Assembly: GCF_047948215.1 (NCBI RefSeq)
Contig: NC_134455.1
Span: 79,118,189-79,182,188, forward strand
Direction: 5' to 3'
Source of the DNA: Lycorma delicatula
Lineage: Eukaryota; Arthropoda; Insecta; Hemiptera; Fulgoridae
Length of the DNA stretch: 64,000 bases
Below the pieces are notes generated by a model, which saw only the letters and a program-made list of their open reading frames with translations, was not told where the DNA came from and ran no database searches. How positions within the stretch are numbered: the stretch's first letter is position 1; the number at the start of each line of letters is the position of its first letter. The translations under genes were made by a program, and so were the position numbers. Below are positions 1-10,271 of this stretch, piece after piece.

Positions 1-660
1 TATTTTAAGTTACTTCTCGCCTCATATTCATTCAATTTAAAACATTGGTGATTAGTAACCTATACCTAATTACTTTTTATTTCAATTAAAAAATTTTTAT
101 TTTATAGTATACCTAAAAATATACAAGGTTTTTAATGTTAATTAATTTATACCATTAATTTACGTATCTTTTAATATTTTTAAAAGTTTACTAAATATCT
201 AAATAATTTAAAAAAGGGATAACATTTTTATAAAATCAAAAGAAAGGCAGCACACATCCACGCAAGCACGCGCGCGTTAACACATACATGCGCGGGCGCA
301 TACACAACTGTGTATCTCATAATTTTAAAAAGTTAAATTATTAAATAAAAATAGATAATTTCTATTCCATAAAATTTACATTAAAAACACTGGTATTCAA
401 AATATGATTTATTTGTTGTCCCAGAAGTGAAAATGGGTCAATCTAATAGCTCATAAATTTTTTTGCGCTGAAGTCAAATATGGTTTCAGAATTAGTCCAT
501 CACTAAGGGATTTTTAGAAAACTATTTTAATTTTACAAAATTACATATTTAAAATGCATTTTTAGTATAATATAATATTACCTGAAAAGTAGTAATATAT
601 CATTTTCTACGATATTTTGTGATGAACATCTCTCTTTAGGGTCCAAAAATAGTCAGTTAG
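1..660. other. AT-rich non-coding stretch
   Basis: No gene is visible. The only departure from AT-rich sequence is a C/G/A-rich alternating purine-pyrimidine tract at about 255-300, listed separately. Confidence 0.6.
253..312. repeat. Alternating purine-pyrimidine (CA/CG) tract
   Basis: A local run of CA, CG and TG dinucleotides, including GCACGCGCGCGT and ATGCGCGGGCGCAT, stands in strongly AT-rich DNA. This is the kind of sequence able to adopt Z-DNA. No coding potential is seen. Confidence 0.5.
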
Positions 661-672
661 GATGATAGGACC

Positions 673-1430
673 TCACTTGCCCTGGTACCGCTTTTCCATA
701 TCCGCCATATCCTGATGGAACCGTTTACCATTTTCGTCAGTGACTGCTCCTGAATTTGGCGGGAAGAAATCCAAGTTCAAGAAGTGAATCTTCAGCAACC
801 TGTTGCATCCCCTTATTTTATAAGATTTAAAAAAATCATTCACTATTTCTTTGTCAATTTCGGATTTATAGTTGCCTAAGAAGTTTCCTAAAACATACTT
901 TTTCCCGTGGTGAAAGAGGTTCAAAGCTTTTAATCGTGAGCCTACAGGTTCTAACTCCTTTCTTGATAAATTTAGATCTCGTACAAGGTCATCAGGGTTT
1001 ACTAACGTAAACCGCGATAATCTCTTGAGGTATACGTTAGTAAATGTGGTGAATCAGACGGAGCTTCATAATTTGGATAAACCCTTACATCATCATTATC
1101 CTCTGTCAACTCTTTGTCTTGTTGATCATCGTTAAATATGATATTTTCTGGTGGTTTAGGCACAGGCAGTACTTCACTGTGAGCCATAGACCTCATGACG
1201 GGTGATGGTAAATTAGAGTATGAATTATTGTGATTTGATTTTGAATTAATACCCGCACTATTATACAGACTAAACTAACAATCAGTGGCATGATCATTTG
1301 GTTTCCGCAAATCACTGGAACAGCAAAGTTCATGTGCCGAGAAACTTTGATAAGCTTGTAAGGAGTGTGATAAAAGTAGCACAATAAATGTGAGCAGCTC
1401 AATCTTTGTCTTGGTCAAGATACAAAACTA
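673..1430 (-). pseudogene. Decayed insect repeat-family protein, internally deleted copy
   Basis: Read on the minus strand, three frames together match a protein family I know from insect genomes, where it recurs as an uncharacterised, transposon-like protein. In N-to-C order: DQDK and a CATF segment near 1415-1370; an MNFAVP / ATDC-like segment near 1345-1265; a KSN...YSNLPS and MRSMAHSEVLPVPKPPEN segment at 1240-1125; HLLT at about 1050; DLVRDLNLS and GSRLK at 990-930; then NFLGNYKSE, GCNRLLKIHFL, LDFFP, FHQDM and MEKRYQGK down to 673. The middle of the protein, about 200 residues between GSRLKxxNL and NFLGN, is absent, so this is an internal-deletion derivative. At least two frameshifts and a palindromic insertion (998-1044) show it is not functional. 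The function of the intact protein is unknown to me. A second copy lies at 15.2-16.9 kb on the opposite strand. Confidence 0.75.
998..1044. repeat. Short hairpin insertion inside the pseudogene
   Basis: Arms 998-1013 (TTTACTAACGTAAACC) and 1029-1044 pair with one mismatch over 16 bp around a 15-base loop. It sits between the HLLT and DLVRDLNL motifs of the repeat-family protein, where the family has no such sequence, and it shifts the reading frame. Confidence 0.6.
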
Positions 1431-2432
1431 AAGAAGATAGAAAAATTCTGTTTACATTTTTGAATTCAAGGGGATAAATATATGTATAAAAATCACTCCT
1501 CTGGGACAAAATTCTCAATAGCAGTGTAATTAACAGCATAGACATATAGTATATATTATGAAGAAATTTACATTTTGAATGGTAATAAATATTTTAGTTA
1601 CTAATCGATTTGGTTTAAATTATTTCTTATACAAAATGAAAAGAGTCATACAAAATATATAAAGTAATAATGTTTTTTCTAATTACGTAAAAACAAAATA
1701 GTGACTTTTCAAAATAAAATTCCACTTTTCAACCAATTAAATCGCCTAAAATTATTTATTTTTATTGTAATGTCATAATAATGTTGCCTTCATTCATGCT
1801 ATCAAGCTTCTTACCGATAAAGGAACAAAATCTACTGTTTTGTAGCAAGATAGATCCTTTTGTTTAGTTTTCAAATATTATAAAACTGTTTATTAAATGG
1901 TGAATCCTGTTTTGTTGTTGAATAGATCAGAGCAGTGAATTTTTACAATGTTCACAAGATCACTTTTTTATGTCAGTATTGACTATCCTATGTACGGTAA
2001 TAATATATTGTTTCGCAAAAGAAGGTGGTAAATTATACGTTTATTTTCTGTCTTATACTATCAAATTCATTTTTGGAAGGTGTAGTATACTTGGATGTAT
2101 AATAAACGTGTATTTTAAAGAAGATAAGACATAAAAATCAATGCCAGATATCGAACATATATCCAACCAATCCAAAAGCAAGCAGTCTATTCTGTAAACT
2201 ATTAGTCGTATAATTTAATAAAAGTTTTTATGTAATTTAATTATTTATAAATTTTTTTACTATGAGACCAGGAATGCCGAAGCACTCAGTGAACACATAC
2301 AGTTCTCAATGTAGGGAAACTTGAACATTTTAAAGAGCACATATAGGTTTGTGATGTAGCAGTATAAAAATAATTGAAAAAAAAATTAACTTAACTTCGA
2401 AACACGACAACCTCATCACAAATTATGGATTT
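1431..2432. other. AT-rich stretch, no gene seen
   Basis: No supported ORF, repeat family or RNA gene was recognised in this stretch. Confidence 0.55.
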
Positions 2433-2712
2433 TAATATTTTTTCACAGCTAGTGTTCTATATTATTCTTTAACTGCTCAACAGAGAAATCCTAAAAACAT
2501 TTAATTTAGTAAATACTCCTACCTCAAAACGATCTGTTTCTAGTGTGAGACTAAAACCCTAATTTATGGTGTACTGTAGGCTACTTTTAAGTAACGAATT
2601 AGCATTGTAACTAGCTAGGAGAAAATATATTAAATGCCGAGAATTTGGTTAAGTTTGTTGTAGTTCAATGTATTTTCAATTAAAATATTTTATTTTTCAA
2701 TGCTCTAAAAAA
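2433..2712. repeat. Dispersed repeat related to the TIR element at 22847-23312
   Basis: The order of matching blocks is the same as in the 22.8-23.3 kb element: TTTTTCACAG, then AAATACTCCTAC, then AAAACGATCTGTTT, then a GTGTAC block, then an AATTTG...TTGTTGTA block. Spacing is similar and orientation is the same. I could not find clear terminal inverted repeats around this copy, so it may be truncated at both ends. Confidence 0.55.
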
Positions 2713-2871
2713 ATCTGTCGCAACCCTATTTTTCCCTCTAAATATTTTAAAATTATTTCTATCGTAGTTTGGTGGTGTAATATTATACCAAAGATAAAGT
2801 TTTGAAGTAAGAGTATTCGCTAAATTTTATATTTTTACTGTTTTACTGTTGAGTAGATTTTTAAAAACGAA

Positions 2872-2897
2872 CACTCCTATCCTAACACACAGGAGTG
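2872..2897. repeat. 7-bp perfect hairpin just upstream of the LINE
   Basis: CACTCCT (2872-2878) and AGGAGTG (2891-2897) are perfect inverted repeats separated by 12 bases. They lie about 50 bases before the GC-rich LINE sequence begins. Confidence 0.4.
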
Positions 2898-2991
2898 CTC
2901 GTAGAACTTATTTCATGCTTGTTAAACTTATTTGGGGGTATTTTGGATGCGGAAAGTGCCAATTTATTGCAAGACCCCGTGAATCCGGGAC

Positions 2992-4035
2992 TTGGCTCAC
3001 GCGGGAAGGCTGAAGGCTGATCAGGTCCTAGCTGTGCAGTCTTTTACCCGTGATTTATCTGGAGAAGACAACGGCGGTACAATTGATCGTGACCAGACGG
3101 ACTACACTATTATGATTGATACGGCGGTTGGTGACCGTGGAGTGGCTTCGGTCTTATGCAGATCAGTACCACGTGTGTTGCAGGAGGTACAAGATCTCCT
3201 GATCTGCTTTTCTGGATCTTTGGGGCGTTCCGGTCAAATTTTATGGCGCTCTGTAGAGTACGTGTCAAGGCGAATAGGGACGAAGCACTTTGTTCATCTC
3301 TTAAGTATGACATCAGCGCAGCCATATAAAGGCAAGAAGATACTGCCGGGTCCACCAACCAACACAGTTGTAGTTAGGGCAGACAGGAAGACCTGTGCGG
3401 ATCTCCTCTTCTCTGTAAGGGGTGTGGTGTCGTCAGGAAAGAAGGGAGTTTTATCCGCAAGGCAGGGTCAGGAGAAGACTTGCATCTCCGGGTGAGAGCT
3501 GACGGTGGTATTGCAGAAAAACTCAGCAGAGACATTGTCGAGAAGGTCAAAGGCACCACTGCGGCATTAACTAGGAAGGGTAGCAGGAGAACTCATGTTG
3601 TTGTCAAGGACTTAGACGTACTTACAACGAGAAATGAGTTCATGAAGGAGCTTCTTAACGTCATTGGGGAGTTAGTGTCCGTAACAATTCTGTTTATGCG
3701 GCCGGCCTACGGGCCAACACAGATGGTCATTTTGACCGTTCCACCTCTTCTTAAATTACTAGCCGACCGGCGCATCCGCATTGGGTGGGTGGCCTGTCGG
3801 GTGACTCAATGTGCCTCAGATGACCTTTGCTGTTGGTGATAGGGGTGTGGGACATAGAGCCAAGTTTTGTCTTGGTCCAGACCGAAGTAGTTATGTTTTG
3901 CTTTTTGCCTGCGGTATGGCGGGCTACGTGAGAAGGGACTACACACAAACACGTCGCTGTCTGTCATGTACATCGCATGGACATGCACCCGGAGGTCGAG
4001 GATGTAAGGTGGCGCCACCTGCGCCAGCAACATGA
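2992..4035 (+). pseudogene. R1-type LINE ORF1 (gag-like, CCHC), frameshifted
   Basis: Three frames carry one protein. Frame 1 (about 2992-3480) has a poorly conserved N-terminal part ending in VVVRADRKTCADLLFSVRG. Frame 2 (3480-3839) has the conserved core: VKGTTAALTRKG, VVVKDLDVLTTRNE, VTILFMRPAYGPTQ and LLADRRIRIGWVACRVTQ. Frame 3 (3811-4035) has the zinc knuckles: CW..., GVGHRAKFCLGPDRS, FACGMAGYVRRD, then RRCLSCTSHGH. The first CxxC is damaged by two in-frame stops, and the second knuckle ends in RRDY instead of RRDC. In living elements this protein binds element RNA and forms ribonucleoprotein particles. Here it is a decayed copy. Confidence 0.8.
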
Positions 4036-4420
4036 ATATGTACTCAGCTGCGCTGTGGTATCTGAAAAGGATAGCCTCATTAGGGAGGGGTGGGAGGCTC
4101 TGGTGTCTCATCTTCGATGATAGGGTGGGGACTCTCTTGCAGTGCCGTTGGTGGGAAAGTAAGATCGTAGTCCCGGCGGGTATCACTTTGGGGTTCCTCG
4201 TTAGAGGCGAGGCGTTAAGACCGGAATCCTGGTGATGAGAACCCTTTTGGATCCCCTCATTTGAGGCATGGCAAGCAAGGAAGACCGATTCCCGGCTGCC
4301 TCGGTGGAGCCTTGTGCCCTTCCGAGGTAGTTGGAGGAGATGGCACCACTTGGAGCTGAACTTATGCTTGGTCGCCAATCCGGCCCAAGGGACGGGCAAA
4401 TCGACGAAGAAAAAAATAGA
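4036..4420 (+). other. Probable LINE 3' end / 3' UTR
   Basis: GC-rich sequence continues without a supported reading frame beyond a short stretch just after 4036 (EKDSLIREGWEALVSHLR, then stops). It ends in an A-rich tail around 4408-4425. Position and composition fit the 3' untranslated part of the same retrotransposon; this is inferred rather than matched. Confidence 0.5.
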
Positions 4421-4500
4421 AGTTAAGTATATATACACGTATTGGAATCGAAGTAACATACGAACCGTTAAAAAGAGCAAAATATTACGTCTGTACAAAT

Positions 4501-4548
4501 ACCGTGTAGCTCAACAGTGCAAATTGAGCTACTGATGAGCTGCACGGT
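4501..4548. repeat. Overlapping alternative hairpins
   Basis: GTAGCTCAA at 4506-4514 pairs perfectly with TTGAGCTAC at 4524-4532. A longer segment (4501-4513) also pairs with 4536-4548 with one mismatch in 13. The two stems share a strand and are mutually exclusive. Confidence 0.55.
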
Positions 4549-5535
4549 CTTAAAGTACACTAATTATTGTAGGCAGTATAATTTAGAACAATCGGTATAG
4601 AAAAGTAAATGAAAGAATTTACAGAATGTTAAAACAATTTTGCCCAATTATATTTCAAGGAATTCTGCCCTTGTGTATAATTATAAAATAAATGGTATTA
4701 CATTTTTTAATTTTTCTTATTTGAATTCAGTCGTAGAACCTTGTTTTTAATAAATTGATGTACAATATATCAGTGTACTGACAAATAAAGATAATTAATG
4801 AATACGGATTTTTTAGCTTTATGATTTCTGGTATTTATATCTACATCAGAATTTCCATTCAGAAAAAAATTGAAAAAACCACAAAATCACAAAATCTTTA
4901 TACTGATAATTTTGTGTGAATTCTTAATATTCATATGAACTAGTTTAAAATAAACTTAATAGCAACATACGTAATATCATAACTGAATTTGTGAAACTAC
5001 TATTCATATTACAATTACAACTAAATTTTTTTATTTTTTTCAGACAAATGTTTAGAATTTAAATGTCTGAATAAATCATAAATTTAGCTAAATCGTTTCG
5101 TTATGAAGTATGCAAATTCGATTATATAAAAAATGACTATCTTTTAACAAATTTTAATATTCATTTTTAGATTTAACCTATTTCAACATAAAATATTGAA
5201 AATTACTAACTACTTGCAGTAGTTGCGATATTTGATATTCTTTTAACAGAAAAATTTTAATTTCAAAGAAAATTTCTCAATTTTATGTTAAATGTTGATA
5301 ACACATTAAAAAAGATAGGGAGGGAGGTGCTTACTAGAATGATACCGATTTGAGATGAGATTTCTAAGTTGTATTATCCAGTTGATTACCCATAAAGATA
5401 ATATATATTGCCATTACCGATAAAACTATATTTTTTCAATATTCTGTTAAAATAATATATTATTCTCATCCATATTATTCAAAAATTATTACAACATGTA
5501 TAATTTTTTTTTAATAATAACAATTTTGTACTCAC
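4549..5535. other. AT-rich stretch before the exon
   Basis: No gene or known repeat was recognised. On the minus strand this would be intron downstream of the 5536-5742 exon. Confidence 0.5.
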
Positions 5536-5742
5536 GTCTACACTTCCGTTCCACATATAGTGAACGGCGTCGTGGTGGTGCGGGGCGGACCCGGACACCG
5601 TATTCATGTGTTCTGCCATGACGGACATCCAGTGTACCAGTCCCGCCCCCTGGCCGGACTGAGCCCCCCCGGTCTTGGTGTGCCCTGAACCTCCAGCTGT
5701 CCCGTGCTGTCCTCCGCCTTCCCCCCACACCAGTGCCGCTTT
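5536..5742 (-). CDS. Likely internal host-gene exon, 69 codons, gene unidentified
   Basis: On the minus strand a nine-T tract and CAG (acceptor at 5745-5743) precede the exon and GTGAGTA (5535-5529) follows it, so both splice sites fit consensus. The exon is exactly 207 bases and open in one frame from end to end, with phase 0 at both ends. It encodes KAALVWGEGG, a Gly/Ser/Thr/Gln-rich linker, then LVHWMSVMAEHMN, a His-rich APHHHDAVHYMWNG stretch and SVD. The block is strongly GC-rich while both flanks are very AT-rich, and the WMSVMAEHMN core looks like constrained protein sequence rather than noise. The Gly/His-rich linker would suit a nuclear regulatory protein, but this is a guess. I see no partner exon elsewhere in the window, so neighbouring introns would exceed 5 kb on one side and 58 kb on the other. 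A second open frame on the same strand is Arg/Gly-rich and looks like a GC shadow. Confidence 0.65.
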
Positions 5743-6006
5743 CTGAAAAAAAAATCATAGGTAAAAATAAATAATTTTTATTAATATGTTTTTGTCATTA
5801 TTGAAATATAAAAATGGAAGTCAATGGGAAATGCAATTTATTTTTCAATATCCTAAAGATTTTATACATCGCGACGGAGACATACGAAAAAATCATAGAA
5901 CAGATTTTGTCAAAACAAAATATTAATTATAATGTTTTTTGCATATTAAATTTATTTCGCTGAAAGATATTACAGCGTTTCTAGTGTTTTTAATATAAAT
6001 TAAAAA

Positions 6007-6038
6007 AGTAGTAATTTAAATTTATTTAAATTACTACT
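6007..6038. repeat. Perfect AT-rich palindrome, 15-bp arms
   Basis: AGTAGTAATTTAAAT (6007-6021) and its exact reverse complement (6024-6038) are separated by two bases. Confidence 0.6.
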
Positions 6039-6470
6039 GTTTTATTACATTACTACTAAGTTTTATTACATTAACTCAATAATCCGTTCCATTTAACAAA
6101 ACTACAACTTTATCATTGATACAAGATTCTTTTAAATGCGTTTAAAGAGCTGCATAATGAAAATAATCAGATTTACAGATAGAGCTTGCAGGCGGTAATC
6201 ATACAATAATCATATAACATTGCCTGACAAACGTTGAACAATATGATGTTAATTACTTCTGTAAGATATCAAAAAAAATTTATGAAAAACAAAAGGTTTA
6301 TGGGTAATTGAAACCATGAAAATTAACTATTTTACACAAAGAAAAAACTTGGAGATTAACAAAACAAAACAAAATTTGAATGTAAAAGAAGGTATGGTGG
6401 AGAAGAAAGAGGTGAAAAATTATTCAGATAAAATTTAAAAGCAAACTGACAAGAAGGATGAATCTAGGAT

Positions 6471-6499
6471 ATGGCTGTTCCATGATGTGGAACAGCCAT
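6471..6499. repeat. Perfect hairpin, 12-bp arms and 5-base loop
   Basis: ATGGCTGTTCCA (6471-6482), loop TGATG, then TGGAACAGCCAT (6488-6499). It is more GC-rich than its surroundings, so it is unlikely to arise by composition alone. Function unknown. Confidence 0.6.
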
Positions 6500-7890
6500 A
6501 AAACTTAATCCATAAAAGATAAAGAAAAATAATTTGATTAAAACATAATTTAATTAAAATAATAATATACTAAAATAATACTTTTTTATAGAATAATTAT
6601 TTTAAATAAACATATTGTTTGTGTCTTTTATACGGAAAGTTACAACTTCGAATTCTGATCACGCTTGGAATTTTTTGTTAAAAGTCTTCATTTATTACCA
6701 TACTATTCCCACGTATTTATGTTCAAGTTTCCTGTGGTGAATTAATCATTAACTAAACCTGCTGCTTGCAAGAAACCACATTTTTTTCACACAAATACTT
6801 CGTATTTTTTCACCAGCATTTGCTAATTCAAATATTTTGTTATAACAGATTATTTTAGTAATACAGTTTTCCCTTGTAAAAAAAAGTAATTTATGTATTT
6901 CAATAATTTATAATAAATTAAAGATTTTTTCCCAGTGTTATAGTTACTGGGTTATTTAAACAGAGCCAACGTTTGTTTGGTCTAGCTGTGATAATAACCC
7001 TCACCACTATTATACAAAAGGGAAAATCTATTGGTTTCCTGATTAAATAAATCTTAAACAGATGTATTCATATGACTAACATTTTCAATAAAAATATTTC
7101 TATAATCAGTCATTTTGTAACAGTATTACAGCACATAGCACACAAGTTTATAGATACATCAGGAAGTTTGAATTATACTTTTTATGAATAAATACTCATA
7201 ATTTATAAATATTAAAGAAATAAATAAGAATACAATAAAGTTTCAATTGCGTTCATTAAAAATGAATGGTTTTATATGGTATACAAGAAATAATTACTAT
7301 TCAAAATTACATAACCATTCTTAAGAAATAAAAAATAGGTATTTTTTACCAGGTGATTAAGTGAGAAGTGAAGTGATTTTTCGTTATCTTCTGAAATGTG
7401 TTGAATATACTGTTACATTTATCTAAAAGACAAACCCAACAAAATGCAGATGAAAATACCTTCGAAATACCAACGAAATACCTTCTCTCTGTTTACCACA
7501 GAATTCGAATTTATTATGAATAATGTTAGATAAGAGAGTAAGAGTAAGAGGGAGAGAGAGCGCGTGTGCGGGTGTAAAATACATAATTAATATACGCCCC
7601 TTCTCTTAAGAAAAAATACATTGGGCGCGCGGACTCACTTACAGATTTTAAATTATTTAAAGCGGTTGGAGTGTATATAAGGAAAGTAATTGAGCACAAG
7701 CTAACCAATAGTATTATTAAATATATGTGGTAGTATGAAACAAAACGTAGAAAGAACAATAATGAAGATTGTTAGACAAATTAGGTAATTCATAGTTCTG
7801 CGTAATTACGCAGAAGTTGTAAAACTTCTGGGCTGAAGTGCGTAAAAACCAAAGATACAAGGAGTATAATGAGAGCAACAAGTACATTTA

Positions 7891-8660
7891 TTGATTATTA
7901 ATGATCTTCAAAAATGTGACAACTATATGGATATGTTCGAACAACAGAACAACAATTCCATCAAAATTCAAATGGCTGAGAAAGAAAAATACTTTAATGG
8001 ACTCCGTAAGAGAGAAGACGAAAACTCCGCAGAGATAGCTCAAAAGGTTTTATACAATGATGGAAGCCGGGGAGAAAGAATCTATTAAATCTAGAGAATC
8101 TGGAGGCATACTAGAGAAGGAATCTAGTACGCTAGTTACTGCAATAGAAAAAAATACTCAAAAGTTAGATACTCAAAACAAAACATCTAGCATACTAAAC
8201 CTGGTGTTTAGTATTCAAGATACGTCCTACGTAGTCATTTTAGTCGAAAAAAAATCAAAAAACAGTATATTGAATAAGCGAATTTATAAAGAAATTTATA
8301 AAAATACAGAAAAAATAAAAGAAACCATCAGGAGAATATGAAAATTTTATGGGCATTTATACAAAATTAGCAAAAACAGATTAAAAAAACAAATATTTAA
8401 CTTAAAAACAGTAGAACTATTAAAATAGCCGGTTTAAAGAAATAGAAAACGATAAAAACTTTAAAAACCTCCAAAGAAACCTGCTTAAATAGAGACCAAT
8501 TTAGAAAATTAATCACTGAATCTAAGTTTCTAGAGAAGAAGGATTAGAGAAGTATAGAAAGAAAGCGGACCGAGGAAGAAAAACAACAACATAGAAAAAA
8601 TAAAAACAATATTGGGAAAGAAAAGAAGTTCCAAACTACAATGCGAACGTGATCCTTAGT
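7891..8660 (+). pseudogene. Decayed A-rich ORF tract, possibly retroelement ORF1
   Basis: Two overlapping frames (7891-8088 and 8057-8341) encode Lys/Glu/Gln/Asn-rich, coiled-coil-like sequence such as MFEQQNNNSIKIQMAEKEK and GILEKESSTLVTAIEKN. The downstream 320 bases stay strongly A-rich on the plus strand and keep short coding-like pieces (for example EGLEKYRKKADRGRK near 8540). The strand-biased A-richness and acidic/basic heptads recall gag-like or ORF1 proteins of retroelements. I found no domain motif (no CCHC, no RT), so the origin is unproven. Confidence 0.3.
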
Positions 8661-10270
8661 GGCACAGACAAACAAAAAAATTAAAATAAATAAACGAATT
8701 GTCAAAGTGTTTTCTTTAATTAAATTTTAATTTTTAGTCTTAACTAATTTAAGAGTCAGTATTAATTTTCATTTTTATTCATTCCATACATTAATTTTCC
8801 TTAGAGAAGACAGGTAACGTATGTAGTTCAAAATACTGTAAAATCTGTAAATAGTATTACAAAAATAGTAGTACAAAAATTTGTCTGAAATTTAAGTTTA
8901 TTATAAATTCCTCCTATTCTCTGAAATCTTTAGTAAAATGAATCCACCATGTAAATCTCAAAATACTATGACAATGAGGAGGTGGGCGAAATTCTACAAA
9001 AAAAAAAAAAAAATTATAAAATTATTGTTTTGTTTATACTTTTATCATTTAACATTTTTCACTTTTTTTTCATAAAAAAAAATCAAAAATCTTCATTAAA
9101 TATAAAAAATAAAACTTCAAGTTAGTTGTTTCAAATGTTAATTTTTCCGTTAATTTTTCTTTAAGATAAATTGATAAATCCTTTTAAGTGAAGATATGAT
9201 ATATAAAAAAAAAATTTGTTGAGTAAAATTCTATCTGTTAAAACATGTTTATTAAAAATGTTTTTGAATGATGATTTACCGTTTGCAACAAAATTTTTCG
9301 AGCGCTCTTAAACGGAATGTTGCTTCAATTATTTGTTTTATTGAAACAAAAAAAATAAAAACATAAAATGTAAGTAAAAACAATTTTAGTAATTTGCTAA
9401 CATAATTTTAATTATATATTCCTTACATAAATCACCCTTACTACAAAGAATTATGTTCCTTATCTACCTATGAGTATTATGAAATGTAATACGTTTTTAA
9501 AAAAAAAACATACGTCTAAACCTTAATCAGAATAATAAAAAAATATAATCGTTTAATATAATATTTGAAAAATTCTGATTTTAAAATACACTTTTTCTAG
9601 GATAAACTAGTTGATTTTTATTTTTTAATCAGATGATAAAAATTACTGATTCGTTTACTTATGATAATGTAAAAACTATTATATTTTATGATATATCTCT
9701 GATATCATGAGACTAGTTATTCCAATATTTAAAAACAAAAAGTCAAATCGATTCGTCGATGCCCGTAAAATTCCAGATAAAAAGAAAAAAGTCAAATCAA
9801 TTTATTTATGCAAATTTCATGTCCAGAAATAATATGATTGTCATTTAGGAAAGGTAGTGTAAATTAACGACTCAAAATATGATTTTATGAAAAATTGTAC
9901 TTCAAAATTCGACATGCGATTGATTTTTGCTCATTCAATATAGTTGTTTGGAAATTAAGCTTAAATTTTTCTAAAATAAATAAAATGTTAAGACAATTCA
10001 AAATTACCCACAGATTTTTATTTTAGTTTTGAAGAAGTGACATCATAGAAACATAAACATCATAGAAAAATAAAGATTCAGATTTATACATAATGTAAAG
10101 ATATTAAAATTAATAATTTATTCTAGTCTTACTTTATTTAATCTCATTATTTCTTATTTTATTTTTACGTTTCATTATTAGTATTTTGTAAATTATTACA
10201 AAAAAGTATTTTTAAGTTTACCTAACATTACTGCTGAAAGAGAAATTACGGAATAAAACAGAATAATAAT
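8661..10270. other. AT-rich stretch, no gene seen
   Basis: Very AT-rich with poly-A and poly-T runs (for example near 8998-9013). No supported feature. Confidence 0.55.
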
Positions 10271-10271
10271 T

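Larger units (their letters stand above)
2945..4420 (+). mobile_element. R1-clade non-LTR retrotransposon, internally deleted
   Basis: A sharply GC-richer block of about 1.5 kb carries a decayed gag-like ORF1 (2992-4035) followed directly by a 3'-end-like region ending in an A-rich tail near 4410. The large endonuclease/reverse transcriptase ORF2 expected between them, usually about 3 kb, is missing apart from a possible few C-terminal codons after 4036. The CCHC zinc knuckles and the conserved ORF1 motifs place it near R1/TRAS/SART-type elements of arthropods. It lies in AT-rich non-rDNA sequence. I saw no convincing target-site duplication. It cannot transpose autonomously. Confidence 0.8.
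5743..7850. other. AT-rich stretch with isolated palindromes
   Basis: No gene is seen. Two short perfect palindromes (6007-6038 and 6471-6499) are listed separately. An AG-rich then GT/CG-rich patch lies at about 7530-7640. Confidence 0.5.

Noticed and set aside
3806..4498. 230-codon minus-strand open frame
   Set aside because: It lies antisense to the R1-type ORF1 and 3' end; the plus strand has recognisable gag and zinc-knuckle motifs, so this frame is a shadow.
5489..5758. Arg/Gly-rich second minus-strand frame over the exon
   Set aside because: The other frame fits the splice phases and has plausible protein sequence; this one is produced by GC richness.
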